Below the pieces are notes generated by a model. That model saw only the letters and a list, made by a program, of their open reading frames with translations. It searched no databases and was not told where the DNA came from. DNA of 64,000 nucleotides from Anthopleura xanthogrammica. Taxonomy: Eukaryota; Cnidaria; Anthozoa; Actiniaria; Actiniidae. Of the stretch, positions 1-10,974 are shown in pieces (the first letter of the stretch is position 1; every line of letters starts with the position of its first letter). The stretch is from positions 1,985,001 through 2,049,000 of the forward strand of contig OZ025206.1 in assembly GCA_964019055.1 (NCBI GenBank), given 5' to 3'. The position numbers and the translations under genes were made by a program.

Positions 1-228
1 AAAATTTAATGGCAATGTAGAGGTATTGAACCAGCATGCCTCTCACCTCTGGGGTCTCTGGTTTATTCCTTGCACTCGGCATCACTGTACATCTATCTAG
101 AATGTACATTTATCTGTACTGGTATTGAATATACATCGAAAAGTTTAACTAAGTAAGTTGTACTGAGTATCTAAAGTTAAACTTTTCGATATGTACATGT
201 ATTTGATTGTAATGAGCATTTCTTTCAG

Positions 229-3200
229 ATTGAAGATGAATTAATACGTCTTATTGGAGATCATCGTGGTATGACTCATAGTGATCAAGCTCTCAATTTA
301 TCCAGGCTGATGGTTAGGGCAGAAACAATCCCACAACGAATAATGCTTTTGAAAGTTCTACAGGTATGAACAGGAATATTTTAGTACTAGTTTTCTGAAT
401 GAATGTTAGAGTAATTTTATTTGGCCCATGAAACAAACTGGTGACTAATAGTCAAGGTAAAAGTTATAATGGAACTAGTGCCTACTAATATGTATTAGAA
501 AAAAACCTACTAATGGTCTATCACCAATCGAGCCCTGTGATTGGCTGAGCTACTAGGGGTCTATTAGTGATAGACCTCTAGTAGCGAAAAGCGCCGGTTT
601 TGAAAACCAAAAAAAATATATTTAAAACAAAATCCAAAACTTTTTGCATCCTTTTATTGGACCGAATAGTAGGTTTTTACTAAAACAATTAGACCTCTCG
701 TAGACCATTCGGACTCGAGGCTAATTGTTAATTAAAACTTCTATTTTTTCAAGGGCTAAATAAAATCACTCTGACTTTATGGCAGTTACTGTACATCTAT
801 AATAAGAGCAGAATGCATTTTGAAATTTAAAGCTCAAACTTAGTAAGCATTTTTTTAAGAGTGATGCATTACTACAGCTAAGATTGAGACAAAGTTTGTG
901 ACAATTAAATTTGACTACAGTCAATCAAATAAATTGGTAGGGTATGTTACAGAGGTACATGGGAAGTCTTTTGCTAATAAACCTGTCATGATTTTACAGA
1001 GGTAAACCCCTTACATCTAAGTGTTATTACTAGATAATGCCAGTACCTTTATGAGTCAAGCATATTCGTTTTGTTTTCCAGAATACCACAGATCAGAATT
1101 GTCTTAAGGCCTTCCTCAGATACCAGGGCCTTTCATTGCTGTGGAGCTGGATGGTTGATGCTGGTGCAAAACCAACTGGAAAACTGCAATATGAAGTAAG
1201 TCATGTGTTGTAAAAATGGGTGGGTGGGAGGATGGATAGATGGGTGAATGGACGAGTGAATGGATGGATGGAGGGATAGACGGAAGGATTGATGGGTGGA
1301 TGGATAGATGATGGAGGGATAGAGGGATAGATGGAAGGATTGATGGGTGGATGGATGGATGGATGGAACAAAGGCATAGATGGATGGGAGGATTGATGGG
1401 TGGATGGATGGAAGGAAGGAAGGCATAGATGGATGAAAGGATTGATGGGTGGATGGAGGGATGGATGGAAGGGAGGCATGGATGGATGGATGGGTAGGTT
1501 ATATTAAATGTATTTAATTGAATATTAATTAATGATTCTACACCTTTTCTGCCTAGCTTCTTTCAACACTCAAATACCTACCAGTCAGCAACAAAAACCA
1601 ACTGGAAGATAGCAAAGTTATCAAAGTAGTTAACAAATGGGCTATCAAGGAAATGGCTGAACAAGAAATGCCATCTTCATGTAGCAGCCAAGAAGAAAAT
1701 CCTGAAGAGATAGACCGAACTTTAACACAAGAAGATGTGGACTCCAGTTTGTCTGAAAAGATGAAGAAAAAAACTGGTTTTGAAAGACAACTTTCGAGTC
1801 CTAGTTCATGTGGCAAAGGGGTTTCTGAAGAAGAAATATCAAATACAGATCTAGCAGGAGTTCAGTCTGATAATAAAACAGGAAAAACGAAAGAGAGAGC
1901 TGATAAATCTCCCGATGATCTTTCTGAAGATGATAACAAGTCAACTGAGGATGACCAGTCTGTTGTATCGGATGATGGGGATGTTGGGCCGATGGCTTTT
2001 GATTTATTAAAGCAATGGAGTAGTTTAAAGGTATTGCTGGTCTTCCTTTAGCTTTTTTGTTATATTGTCCAACATAACTTGTCCAACATTATTTTATTCT
2101 CTTGGGAATAATAGGCCTTTTTTGGCTTGGGCGTAACGTTTTCCCATTTCAGACCATGTGTCATTCCCTAGAGTATCATTTCTTTGTTTAACAGTTGCTC
2201 ATAAGAAGACACATGAATATGGATACAACTCAAACAAAGAATTGTATTCTCTATGGAATGACTTGTGGTCTGAAATGGGAAAACATTACACCCAAGCCCA
2301 AAAGGTCTATTGCAAACTATGCATTCAACATGTAAATATTTGTCTTAAAAACCCATCAAAAAATCCATTCACATTTTTCCTTATCTGTTATGGTAGTCAA
2401 CATTTCAAAATACTCATTCTTGATTTTCACATTATTTCTTTGCCATAGGAAATTTACAGAATACCAAAAAAATCATCGGTGAGTTTAAGTTGTACAGTTT
2501 TGTTCTCATAATCATGTGTTACAATTTGCCTGTATTGTAGGTCAATTTTAGTACATACTTTAAAAGGTTCAACATTCGGTGCCTTATCTGCACCGTGCTG
2601 TAACCTTGCAGTGCACATGCGCCGATCATACAAAATCTGCTCTTTAAACAACTGTGTATGTTTTTTCTCTTTCTTTTTGTCAGCTTAAAAAGCAAGCTGA
2701 AGTAGTTGTAGCAACAAGCAGTACAGAGACACCAGGTAACCATGGAAACTCCCCCTTGTTATATGTAAGGGACTGCAGAGGGGGCGGCTTGGGGGTTATA
2801 GTCTCCCCACTTTTTTCTATTTTCCTCTAAATATATGAGATACAGGTCTTTTCCAAGTTCACAAACATGCTGCATTGTGGTCTAACTTAGATACTAACGT
2901 CTTTTGTTCATAATGCCTAATATGGTGTTGTTTGTACCCAAGCTAGACCAGAATGCATCTTGTTTGTTTAACAAATAAAAGGCTTATAAATATCCCCTCA
3001 CATCTTTTGGTCATAAGGAATGACATATCTTACATGATTCTCCAAAAAATTCAAAAACTCTCAGTAAAATGTGAAGCCATCCCATAATATAATATAGTAA
3101 TTTCATCATCATCACATTTATATTTTTATTCTTTCAGGTGTCCAGAATAATACTGATCGGGAAGCAAGGTAAATGTCATATATTTTAACTACATTTTTTT

Positions 3201-6200
3201 CTAAAGTTATTTGATATAATCAAAATTCTATCATTTTTTATCTTTCTAAATAACCAGAGTAACCAAATATGTACGCTTTAAGTGTATAATAAAAAAGTGC
3301 TCATTGAAGACTAAGAAAATTAAAGCCAGCAAGACAGTGAAGGTTAAGGACAGGAAGAGTAAAGACAGGAGTTCTAAAAGCAGGAAAGACAGAGAAAATA
3401 GAATACTCAGGAGAAATAGGTACAAATAGTTGACAGCTTTGGTAGAATAAATAATGTAGGAAATAAAGAGCAGAGATAGTATAGTTATTTCCCGGAGTTT
3501 TCTCGTTCTTATCCGTGTATTCTTGATGTTAAAAACATCAAGACCTTGTGAACTACGATTCTTGTTTTAAATAAGAAAATTTTAATTTTTTTCTAAAAGA
3601 TTCGTGCTCAAAAATGAATGTCTTTGCAAGGCATCGCATAAATGGCCTTCAAAAAGCTTAATTTAGAAGTAAAAACGTTTATGAACGGCAAATGGGGGTG
3701 TTACCTTCTCTGTTGACCAATTTTCCCTGTCGTAGTTGCCTTTTATATTATATTTTCTGTAATTTTCGTCTGACTTTCCCACATAGCAACACATGCTGCT
3801 TGTCACGTATAGACCATATGAAAAACGAGCAAAAGACTGGGAACGAGCACCGCGAACGACCAATGATTTCAAAAATATATTTTCATATATTTACAAGAAA
3901 GAGCATGTCTAAATTAGTAATTTGGTAGAGTTCTGTTGTTATATATTAAAACACTGCAGAGTTATAAGCATTTGAAATGTATAAAAAACATGAAAACGAG
4001 GCTGATAGGCCCTTGGTTGTTGTTTCCATACAAATCTTTCTAATTTCAAACAGCTGTAGCTTTTTATCATTTAATGTTTCTAAACTTTAAGTTTTGAAGA
4101 TTACTAATTTCGATATACTCTTTACAATAAGAGCAATGGTGTCATCGATAAGTGATGAACTAAGGTATTTCCATGGTTACGCCTTTTTTCGTATGGTCTA
4201 TTTTGTAATGCAATGGAGCTTTTAAGTTGTGACGTATTTCCGGGTCCAACTGCTCACAAAAACCACTAAAATAAAGCAAGAATGTTCTGAATGATTTAAC
4301 CTCAACCTTAAAACAATTAGCGGATCTTTGGAGAACAAACTTCATAAAGAAAAAGTAAGAAAATCTTTATAGGACATAGCTGTTTTTCGTTTTGGAACAG
4401 GAAGTCCGTTTTCTATACGACTGACGTGACACTTACATGCTCTTGTCACGAACGTTTTCACGTAACGCAACTAAGTAACGCAGCTATATCTTATCTGTAT
4501 CTTATTTCGATATCTAGATGTTTGAAATACTTTATTTTTTCTTTTATTCCAGCGTGGTCGTGAGTCAGCCAGACTCTTCAGGGAACATCGAGGAACCACA
4601 AAAACCCACTGAAACCACTTCTTTCACCCCTCCTGCTTTAATGTCCCTTGATGTCCCACCAATCAAATCTCAAGGAGATCCATCGAATATGGAATCAAGA
4701 AATTCAACTCAAGGCGAGGACGAGTCAAGCACACCTCAGGATCCAAGTTCATCCCATGAGAAATGTCAAACCATCCCCACCATCTCCCCTGAAGGGAGTG
4801 AATCTCGTCATCAAGTGTTTGGGTATAAGCAGAGGATGGGGAATGGAGTCGGGGATCAAGGATTTGGATCGAACTTCGGTTCGCAGTGGTCTTCGACGGC
4901 GAAGTCAAAAAAACATGGAAAGAAATCAAAATGGAAAACTCTGCAGCAGTTTCCGCCTCAGCAGGGAAGTCCTCAAGGTATCCCTGGCAACATCAACCCG
5001 GTTAACTGGCAGGGGGACCAGACGGCACCGAACTGGCAAGGCCCTTTACAGTCCTCGTTTTTTGGCCCCTCTGAACCTATGCCGTTCCAACAAGGACAGT
5101 TCAACCAACCCCCTCCTGGTAACCTGGCACCTTGTGGAATACCTCCACCAAATCTTCCACTGCCTCCGAATTTTCCTCGTAACATTCCGCCACCGAATTT
5201 CCCTCCTCCGTCGCAGCCCGTGCCCTTCACGTCACCACCGTACCAGAGGCCCCCTCCTAACATGGCTGGGATGCCGTCCAACATACCGCCAGGAGGTCCT
5301 CCAATGTCATCGTTTCCAAACCAACAACAAATGATCCAACCACCACAAAATGTTTTCATGTCTTCGTATCCACCGCCCCAGGTCCCTTTTCAGTCGTTTA
5401 ACACACAGGTTGACCAACCTGTTCAATTCAACGGCCCTCGATCAAACGAGTCTCCTTCAAAGGGAATCATTAGCCAATCGCAAGGCCTTGGAAACGTCAA
5501 AGATACCCACCATGTGTTGCAGGACCAGCAAGGCGGTAAACTGAACGCGAATTTGGTTAATAGTGGATCTCGGAAGACGAATTCTAGAGATTCGTCGCTA
5601 TCTCCCGCTAAGCCTAAAAAGCCTACTAGTAACTTACCACCAAACTGGAAAACAGCAACTGATCCTCAAGGAATTATCTATTACTATCACACAGTCACTA
5701 GGTAAGATAACGAAACCATACCCTAAAATCATAGAAACACTATTCCAGTTTGTAATTCTCTATTGCTCAGCCTTTGCCTCGAATATTTGTAGAATATTCA
5801 TGTGTTCCAGTGAAGGTCCGTGGAATTTTAACGTGTTTGTATTAGGGCGAATGGCTTTAAGAATGTCTAGAACTACAAGTACATTGTGCAAACATGTCGC
5901 TAATTTTGCGTTTTAGAGATTATTTTTGAACGCAACGTTGAATGGTGATGTCATGTCTTTAAATATCTCATTTACTATCACTTAGACAAACCCAGTGGGA
6001 AGTACCGAGAGAAGAACCCCATGACATGGACCTAGAGACGCCATCTGATGAAGTGAGTTGAATTAAATGAATATCGTAATGTAAAGGGCAAAATTAGCTT
6101 ATTCCGATTGGCTGATTATAAGGGAAAAATACGCTTTTCGATTGGCTGATTATAAGGGGAAAACACGCTTTCCGATTGACTGATTATAAGGGGAAAATAC

Positions 6201-8537
6201 GCTTTCCGATTGGCTGATTATAAGGGGAAAATACGCTTTCCGATTGGCTGATTATAAGGGGAAAATTCTCTCAATCCGATTGGCTGATTATAAAGGTAAA
6301 ATTCGCTCACTCCGATTGGCTAACCGCAAAGGAAAAAAATTGCTGCTTCTGATTGGAACAATTCCATCGTGTTTGGACAGACATACTTTGCCGTGATCGT
6401 GATGGTACCTTGCTGACCATTTTGATTGGCTTAGCAGAGTCTTCGTGCGCTGTGATTGGTTGAAAGGATGTCGTCAACTCCGTACCGTGACCGTGCCGTA
6501 CCGTGTCACCTGAATCTACTTCCAAACACTGAATATCTATATTGAGCATGCAACGTAGCCTAGAGTAGTTTTCGTATGACTATAACAATGTACGGCACGG
6601 ACCGCGCCTTGCCGTGACCGTGTCAGTGCCGTGCCGTGTAGGAAAACAATTTGACATTCGGTGCCGTGTACGCGCCGTATCCGTGCCGTGTGCCGTGTGC
6701 CGTGACTTTTCACACTCAAAAAAAAATCTGCTCTAAGCTCATCGTTACCATATCGAATCTCTCAAAATTATCCATACCACCTGCGACCTACTTAATGCCA
6801 TGACTGACTAATTTTCTGCACTTTCAATAGGAGCCTTTGTTGAAAAAGAAAAAGCCAAGGACACCAAAAACTCCCCCAGGGACACCCCCAAGGAGTCCTA
6901 CATTGACGTTCACAACAGCTGCTGCCGATACAACACAAAACAGAGGCTCTGCATTAGCATCTCCTGAACTAATGTCGTTGAACCCTGAAGGACAAAAACA
7001 AAAGATTAAAGATACCTTTAGAATGAAGGTAAGTTTTTCAGTTTGTACTCTTCTTTCATTCGAATGATGGCTGTCACAATCTTGAATAGTTCAGAACTGA
7101 ACCCACTTTTCTTATTTACTTATTAATTTCATGGATGATAAAATTATCCATGCTAATATATATATCGCAAAAATAGAAGGAAAACTGCGCGCGCTCAAAT
7201 CACATGTTGATGGAACCCGCGACCGAACCCGTAGGACAAACAGTGATGAAACTGAAAGACGGTTCACCGTTTTACCGCTACGCCACTCTTACCACCCCCG
7301 TTCGCTTTTCGGGTTTCTCCACAACTTTTAAACTTGATTTATATGTTTTTGGTTTTCTTTGTATTCATTAGTTATCTAACGTGGTAGTGAATTGCCTCAA
7401 CCCATACTACAAAGTAGACTGCAAACAAGGAAGAATAACCAACGCGGATGATTTCAAATATTTAGCCCGAAAGGTAGGGAGAATATAAATTTTAAGATGA
7501 TGTTTTTTTATCTTCAATCAAAATTATTTTGCCTCGCTCACGTGTTGGAGCATCTATTTTTCGCCACGAAAGGAAATTGCGGGAAGATGATTATACGGCG
7601 CGTGTTCTTAGAGCTTTGAAATGTAACGTACGTCTAGCCTGAGAAAACAGACGTCCTTTCCTATGGAAAAGCGACGACTTACGAGAGTATCATTTCTTTG
7701 TTTAATGGTTGTGCATGAGAAGACACATGAATAGGGATACAACTCAAACAAATAATCTTATTCTGAAGACCACGTGTCATTCCCTAGAGTATCATTTCTT
7801 TGTTTAACGGTTGTGCATGAGAAGACAGATGAATATGGATACAACTCAAACAAAGAATCTTATTCTCAAGAGAATGACACGTGGTGGAAAAGAGGTCTAT
7901 TACTATTTAAACAAAGAAATAATACAAATTCAAACATAAATTGTATCCTCAACCATAAATTGACATTTATTTTGCCAAGCTTTCGGGCTTAATTGCCCAT
8001 CCTCAGGGCTAAATGTAACAAACAACGACAGTTACAATCAACTGCTTAACTCACGCTCATCGCGCAATCAAGCATTTTTAAGCGCTCACGAGTATAACAT
8101 TTAGAGCGCGCGCGCTAACATAAAGAATGCATTCTAGAATTGAGAAAGCTAATTACCCTTGACAATAGCTAAATAATTTTCTGGTAACTTTCTACCAGCG
8201 TCTCTATTGAAAATGGCGCTCTTGTTTTTGCTGATGTAACAAGCTTCAGCCCATTTTCGCTGGTGCCATCTTCCTTCGTTCTGCAATATCTTAGCATTAT
8301 CCCAGGCTATTGAAAGAAATAATACTCAAATAATAATACTCAAGGAAATGACAAGTGTTTTAGAACAAAACTGACCTATCTTTTCTATTTTAGCTTACCC
8401 ATGGTCTCATGACAAAAGAACTCCAGCACGTCAAGTCTGAGGATCTCCTCCAGTGTAACGACTCTGTGAAAGTCAAGACAAAAGAATACATCCGCTCTTA
8501 CATGAAGAAATTCGATGAAATGTACAAAAGATGCTAG
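229..8537 (+). CDS. SETD2: Histone-lysine N-methyltransferase SETD2, C-terminal half (5' end outside window)
   Basis: SETD2 trimethylates histone H3 Lys36 and rides on elongating RNA polymerase II. Twelve exons are placed: 229-363, 1082-1195, 1557-2030, 2449-2478, 2684-2735, 3138-3168, 3258-3419, 4553-5701, 5986-6052, 6831-7028, 7372-7473 and 8394-8537. Together they give 886 in-frame codons ending in TAG at 8535-8537, and every junction keeps phase. Domains in order: the conserved helical region after the SET domain ([19 protein letters not shown], then [19 protein letters not shown]), an acidic Ser-rich linker, the short RIPKKSS motif, a basic segment, a Pro/Gln-rich region, a WW domain ([13 protein letters not shown], second Trp in TQWEVP) and the SRI domain that binds the phosphorylated polymerase tail. 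The AWS-SET-PostSET catalytic part must lie upstream of base 1. Identity is firm from the WW+SRI order; exon 3258-3419 is the least certain piece. Confidence 0.93.
1213..1497 (+). repeat. GGAT-type minisatellite in a SETD2 intron
   Basis: Imperfect repeats of GGATGGATGG with larger units such as GGATTGATGGGTGGATGG. It is confined to the intron between exons 1082-1195 and 1557-2030. The complementary strand reads as Pro-Ser-Ile-His repeats in several frames, which are not genes. A CCAT-type array of the same flavour lies at 55394-55765. Confidence 0.9.
2109..2312 (+). mobile_element. Family A inverted-repeat element (MITE), copy 1
   Basis: Terminal inverted repeats of about 45 bp: the left arm contains TTTTCCCATTTCAGACCATG and the right arm contains its near complement, TGGTCTGAAATGGGAAAA, extending outward to GGCTTGGGCGTAA and TTACACCCAAGCC. 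The core holds TATGGATACAACTCAAACAAAGAA. It lies in an intron of SETD2. Related copies are at 7684-7893, 9272-9420 and 50781-50922. No transposase reading frame is present, so it is non-autonomous. Confidence 0.8.
3258..3419 (+). CDS. SETD2: SETD2 basic exon, 54 codons (possible cassette exon)
   Basis: The acceptor is AG at 3256-3257 and the donor GTACAA begins at 3420. The exon is 162 bp, enters and leaves in phase 2, and has no stop in that phase. It encodes a Lys/Arg/Ser-rich stretch (for example [19 protein letters not shown]). Human SETD2 also has a basic Lys/Arg-rich segment between the RIPKKSQ motif and the WW domain, which supports coding status. Flanking exons 3138-3168 and 4553-5701 join in frame with or without it. 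The donor is weak and the acceptor lies only 89 bp after the previous exon, so it may be optional. Confidence 0.6.
3818..4440. repeat. Dispersed repeat block in a SETD2 intron
   Basis: The block holds two units. One is bounded by ATAGACCATATGAAAAACG at the left (about 3820) and its near complement at 4186-4205. The other, about 4223-4440, matches 40700-40905 in opposite orientation (shared stretches include AGTTGTGACGTATTTCCGGG, and TTTCGTTTTGG followed by CAGGAAGT). A weaker relative lies at 19580-19665. The segment AACATGAAAACGAGGC at about 3988 recurs at about 58206. These are decayed interspersed repeats of unknown class. Confidence 0.6.
4553..5701 (+). CDS. SETD2: SETD2 large exon: Ser-rich, Pro/Gln-rich region and start of WW domain
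   Basis: This is the longest SETD2 exon in the window, entering and leaving in phase 2. It starts in a Ser/Thr/Glu-rich stretch, passes through a low-complexity Pro/Gln/Asn region (roughly codons 135-310 of the exon; runs such as [12 protein letters not shown]), and ends inside the WW domain at YYYHTVTR. The WW domain is completed by exon 5986-6052, which carries the second Trp. The Pro-rich tract directly before the WW domain is known in SETD2 as an autoinhibitory or partner segment. Three long open frames overlapping this exon are shadows produced by its composition. Confidence 0.92.
6094..6325 (+). repeat. 34-bp tandem repeat carrying CCAAT-box complements
   Basis: About seven units of the form CGATTGGCTGATTATAAGGG followed by GAAAATACGCTTTC, in a SETD2 intron. 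The central units are nearly identical and the edges decay. Each unit contains ATTGG, the complement of a CCAAT box, and further ATTGG motifs occur just downstream at about 6352, 6424 and 6453. Confidence 0.85.
6460..6715. repeat. CCGTG/CACGG-rich repeat
   Basis: The stretch is dense in CGTACCGTGACCGTGCCGT-like words and their complements (GTACGGCACGG), in an intron of SETD2. It looks like a degenerate palindromic repeat; no gene is seen in it. Confidence 0.5.
6831..8537 (+). CDS. SETD2: SETD2 SRI domain, three terminal exons
   Basis: Exons 6831-7028, 7372-7473 and 8394-8537 encode a Lys/Pro-rich linker ([16 protein letters not shown]) and then the Set2-Rpb1-interacting domain. Recognisable blocks are [37 protein letters not shown] and [14 protein letters not shown], all with counterparts in human SETD2. 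The SRI domain is a three-helix bundle that binds the Ser2/Ser5-phosphorylated polymerase II tail, which targets H3K36 methylation to gene bodies. The protein ends four residues after EMYKRC's start, without the acidic tail of the vertebrate protein. The polyadenylation site was not fixed. Confidence 0.94.
7170..7325 (-). mobile_element. tRNA-derived SINE-like relic
   Basis: On the minus strand the segment reads GAGTGGCGTAGCGGTAAAAC, a good polymerase III box A (TGGCGTAGCGG), and further on carries GGGTTCGGTC and GCGGGTTCCATC as box B-like words. It starts with GGAGAAACCCGAAAAGCG. The same head occurs in the SINE at 37401-37652. It lies in a SETD2 intron. Confidence 0.55.
7684..7893 (+). mobile_element. 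Family A element, copy 2 (partly duplicated)
   Basis: In the last SETD2 intron. A unit at 7768-7893 begins GACCACGTGTCATTCCC and ends GAATGACACGTGG. It is preceded at 7684-7767 by a second partial copy of the core (AGAGTATCATTTCTTTGTTT...ACTCAAACAAA). The outer terminal arms seen in copy 1 are missing or degraded, so this copy is truncated and has a local tandem duplication. Confidence 0.7.
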
Positions 8538-8620
8538 CAGATAATCTTTTTAGGTCACTATTTTAATTGTCTATTTTATCACCACGATTTTTATCCAATT
8601 AACTTTTACGTCTGATAGTA

Positions 8621-8757
8621 TGGACCCCTTTTTCGTGACATCAAAGCAGCTCAATTTGGAGGTCGAAAAAAAATAATTTCAATCTCCTGAGAATTGGAAA
8701 CTTATTGTTTTGTCCACTAAATTGAGCTGCATTCCGACGTGCTGCAAGGGGTCGATT
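8621..8757 (+). mobile_element. Family B palindromic MITE, copy 1
   Basis: Signature words are GACATCAAAGCAGCTCAATTTGGAGG on the left and TTGTCCACTAAATTGAGCTGCATTCCGACGTGC on the right, with a central AATTTCAATCTCCTGAGAATTGGAAAC. The ends are GACCCCTT and AAGGGGTC. It may lie in the SETD2 3' UTR. Other copies: 14468-14605, 18987-19122, 36481-36622, 58826-58951 and a fragment at 54726-54768. Confidence 0.8.
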
Positions 8758-9271
8758 GCCTGCACTTATCTTTATGGCCATCTCTCTTAATGGATTTTAT
8801 AAATGCATATCTCTAGAAGAAAGAAGAGAGTGGTACTCATATACATTAAAACGAGGCTAAATGTCTTCCCAAGATTAATGATTTTTATTAATATATTAGA
8901 AGTAAGGATTCCCTCATTTGGCTATTTGAGTGTTTACCTTACAACTTCCAGCTTCGTTTATTTGCCTTTTCACTAAGATCAATCATCTCATTTTGATGAT
9001 TCTCTTTGACTTATGACCACCTAGCCACGTTTTTATGCTTATGTTACCAGATTGATACTCTAGAGGTGTGAAAAGAATGAACTGCATAAGGTACGTTCAT
9101 CTTGGTCAAAGATGAAGTCATACACATTTTAATATGTCACTTAGCTAAGGACAATTACTCATTTTGAATATTTTAATTTTTGACACAAGCTTGGATGGGA
9201 TGTGATTCAAAATCTAGAATAGGCTGTTGGCATGATAGTGATCCTTAGCCAATCTTTCTCATAACCTTATT

Positions 9272-9420
9272 CAGACCATGTGTCATTCCATATTCCTTAG
9301 AATATTATTTCTTTGTTTCATGGTTGCACATATGGATACAACTCAAACAAAGAATCTTTAACAAGAGAGTGACGTGTGGTCTGAAAGGGGAAAACATTAT
9401 GCCCAAACGAATATGGTCTA
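9272..9420 (+). mobile_element. Family A element, copy 3
   Basis: Downstream of SETD2. It begins TTCAGACCATGTGTCATTCC and ends GTGGTCTGAAAGGGGAAAAC, followed by CATTATGCCCAAACGAATATGGTC, which matches the right arm of copy 1. The core TGGATACAACTCAAACAAAG is retained. Confidence 0.75.
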
Positions 9421-10831
9421 TTTTACTCAAGCTGTTTCATTTTATATGTAGAGGCTTTGCACCATCATGTAATGGCAGCCATGACAGGAGGCAGGGACAA
9501 TTGAATCTGGTCTAACCTAATTTCCTTGAGAAATAATTCAGGTTCCCAACAGGAAAAGACTTTATAGTTGTGCCTCCTGTCATGGCTGCCATCACATGGC
9601 TGCCTCTATAGGTAGTCCTACCTCCTAGATCGTCACCCTACTCCATTAACTCTGGTATATGTAAGAATCCAGTGATGTTTCCCCTACTGGGATGGATGTA
9701 CTTGGTCAGGAGTCCATGACCATTAATGGGCTCCTGACTGGGTTGAATGATTGTCCACTTGCTTGACGACTGTAGAGAAAGTAAGACAGACACTTCTTGG
9801 TATACCTGCGTCACCCAGCCTACCCCTGCGGTACCTGGGTCAGAAGCCACAAGGGTTTCCCTAGGGGGTGGGGAGAGGTGTCCAAAGACTGATATCTTAA
9901 TTTCATCTTTTTATATTATTGTAAATGTCAGTGCCAATATTTTTACTATTTTAATCATTAGGTGTACATCATTTCCTTCTTTTTCTCACCCAATCAGATT
10001 TGTATTATTCTTGTACATATGTACAGACATCATATTCAGTTTTAGTTATTTTAATAGTTGGATTTTGAAGGGGTTTTGCACAGAATTTTAGGTATATTAT
10101 TAATATTTTACTGTTGTCTTTAATATGGAATTTTTTGATTGTGCAATAAAATGACTCCATCAGAACATCTCTTTTTTGAAGGCCCACAGTTACCTGAGTG
10201 AGTTTGCTGCCACTTCCATATGAATCACTCCAGTTCTTTTTAGCTTTGAGATTTATAGTTTTTATATATATTTGTAGAATGTAGATTTTTTGTTTGGAAT
10301 TTCGTAATGTTTTTTTTTTTTTTAATTATTATTATTTGTTTTATTTGTTGTTGTTGTGTTCAAACAACTTCTACAACATGGCAGTTTCAGGTACATAAAA
10401 ATCATCTTGGGTGACTGTGGTCCTAATAGTTATAACAAAATTCTTTTGAAATTCCTAGTCTTCACGTTCTTCAGTACATTTATGGAAATATATTGTATCA
10501 TTTTTCTCGTCTTGTTGTTAATAAACCACATGAATATTATTGCAGTAGTAGTTATTTAATTAGTACCTGAAGAGGTTGTTGTCTGATGAAGCGCTGTGGC
10601 AACAAATATCATGGCACATGCCTGTAAAGCCAATTTGGAAAAGTATTTTTCGCGTTGTTGAATGCATGATTTACGCCAAGGCAGACGCGGTATGTACCGA
10701 GTACCTTACAAACTTTCTAGAGCGGTTTTCGTCAGCGAGTGGGAAACGATACGGCTTTTTATAACCGCACTGTAGCTATACTTTATCTTACCGTAGCCGT
10801 AACTACTCTGTGATTGGATAGATTACTATGT

Positions 10832-10974
10832 ACTTATTGACTGAGTGGGAGGTCCGAACGGGAAAATATTTGGCTCGAGGTCCTGAAGTACGGAACGAGC
10901 GCAGCGAGTTCCGTGCCAAGGACCGAGAGCCAAATATTTTCCCGTTCGGACCGACCTTAACTCAGTCAATAAGC
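10832..10974. repeat. Long palindrome with a GAGCGCAGCGAG centre
   Basis: The left arm CTTATTGACTGAGT...GGTCCGAACGGGAAAATATT is matched by AATATTTTCCCGTTCGGACC...ACTCAGTCAATAAG on the right. The arms meet at CGGAACGAGCGCAGCGAGTTCCG. There is no coding capacity, and it is likely a foldback or MITE copy. Confidence 0.8.

Noticed and set aside
1133..1479. Minus-strand Pro-Ser-Ile-His repeat frames
   Set aside because: Products of the GGAT minisatellite in a SETD2 intron; part of the span is SETD2 exon 1082-1195 on the other strand.
4648..5544. Long open frames overlapping the SETD2 exon in other frames, including a Gly-rich one on the minus strand
   Set aside because: Composition shadows of the Pro/Gln-rich SETD2 exon; only the phase joining the WW domain is supported.
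9638..9850. 70-codon minus-strand frame downstream of SETD2
   Set aside because: No domain, no conserved pattern and it lies beside an inverted repeat.
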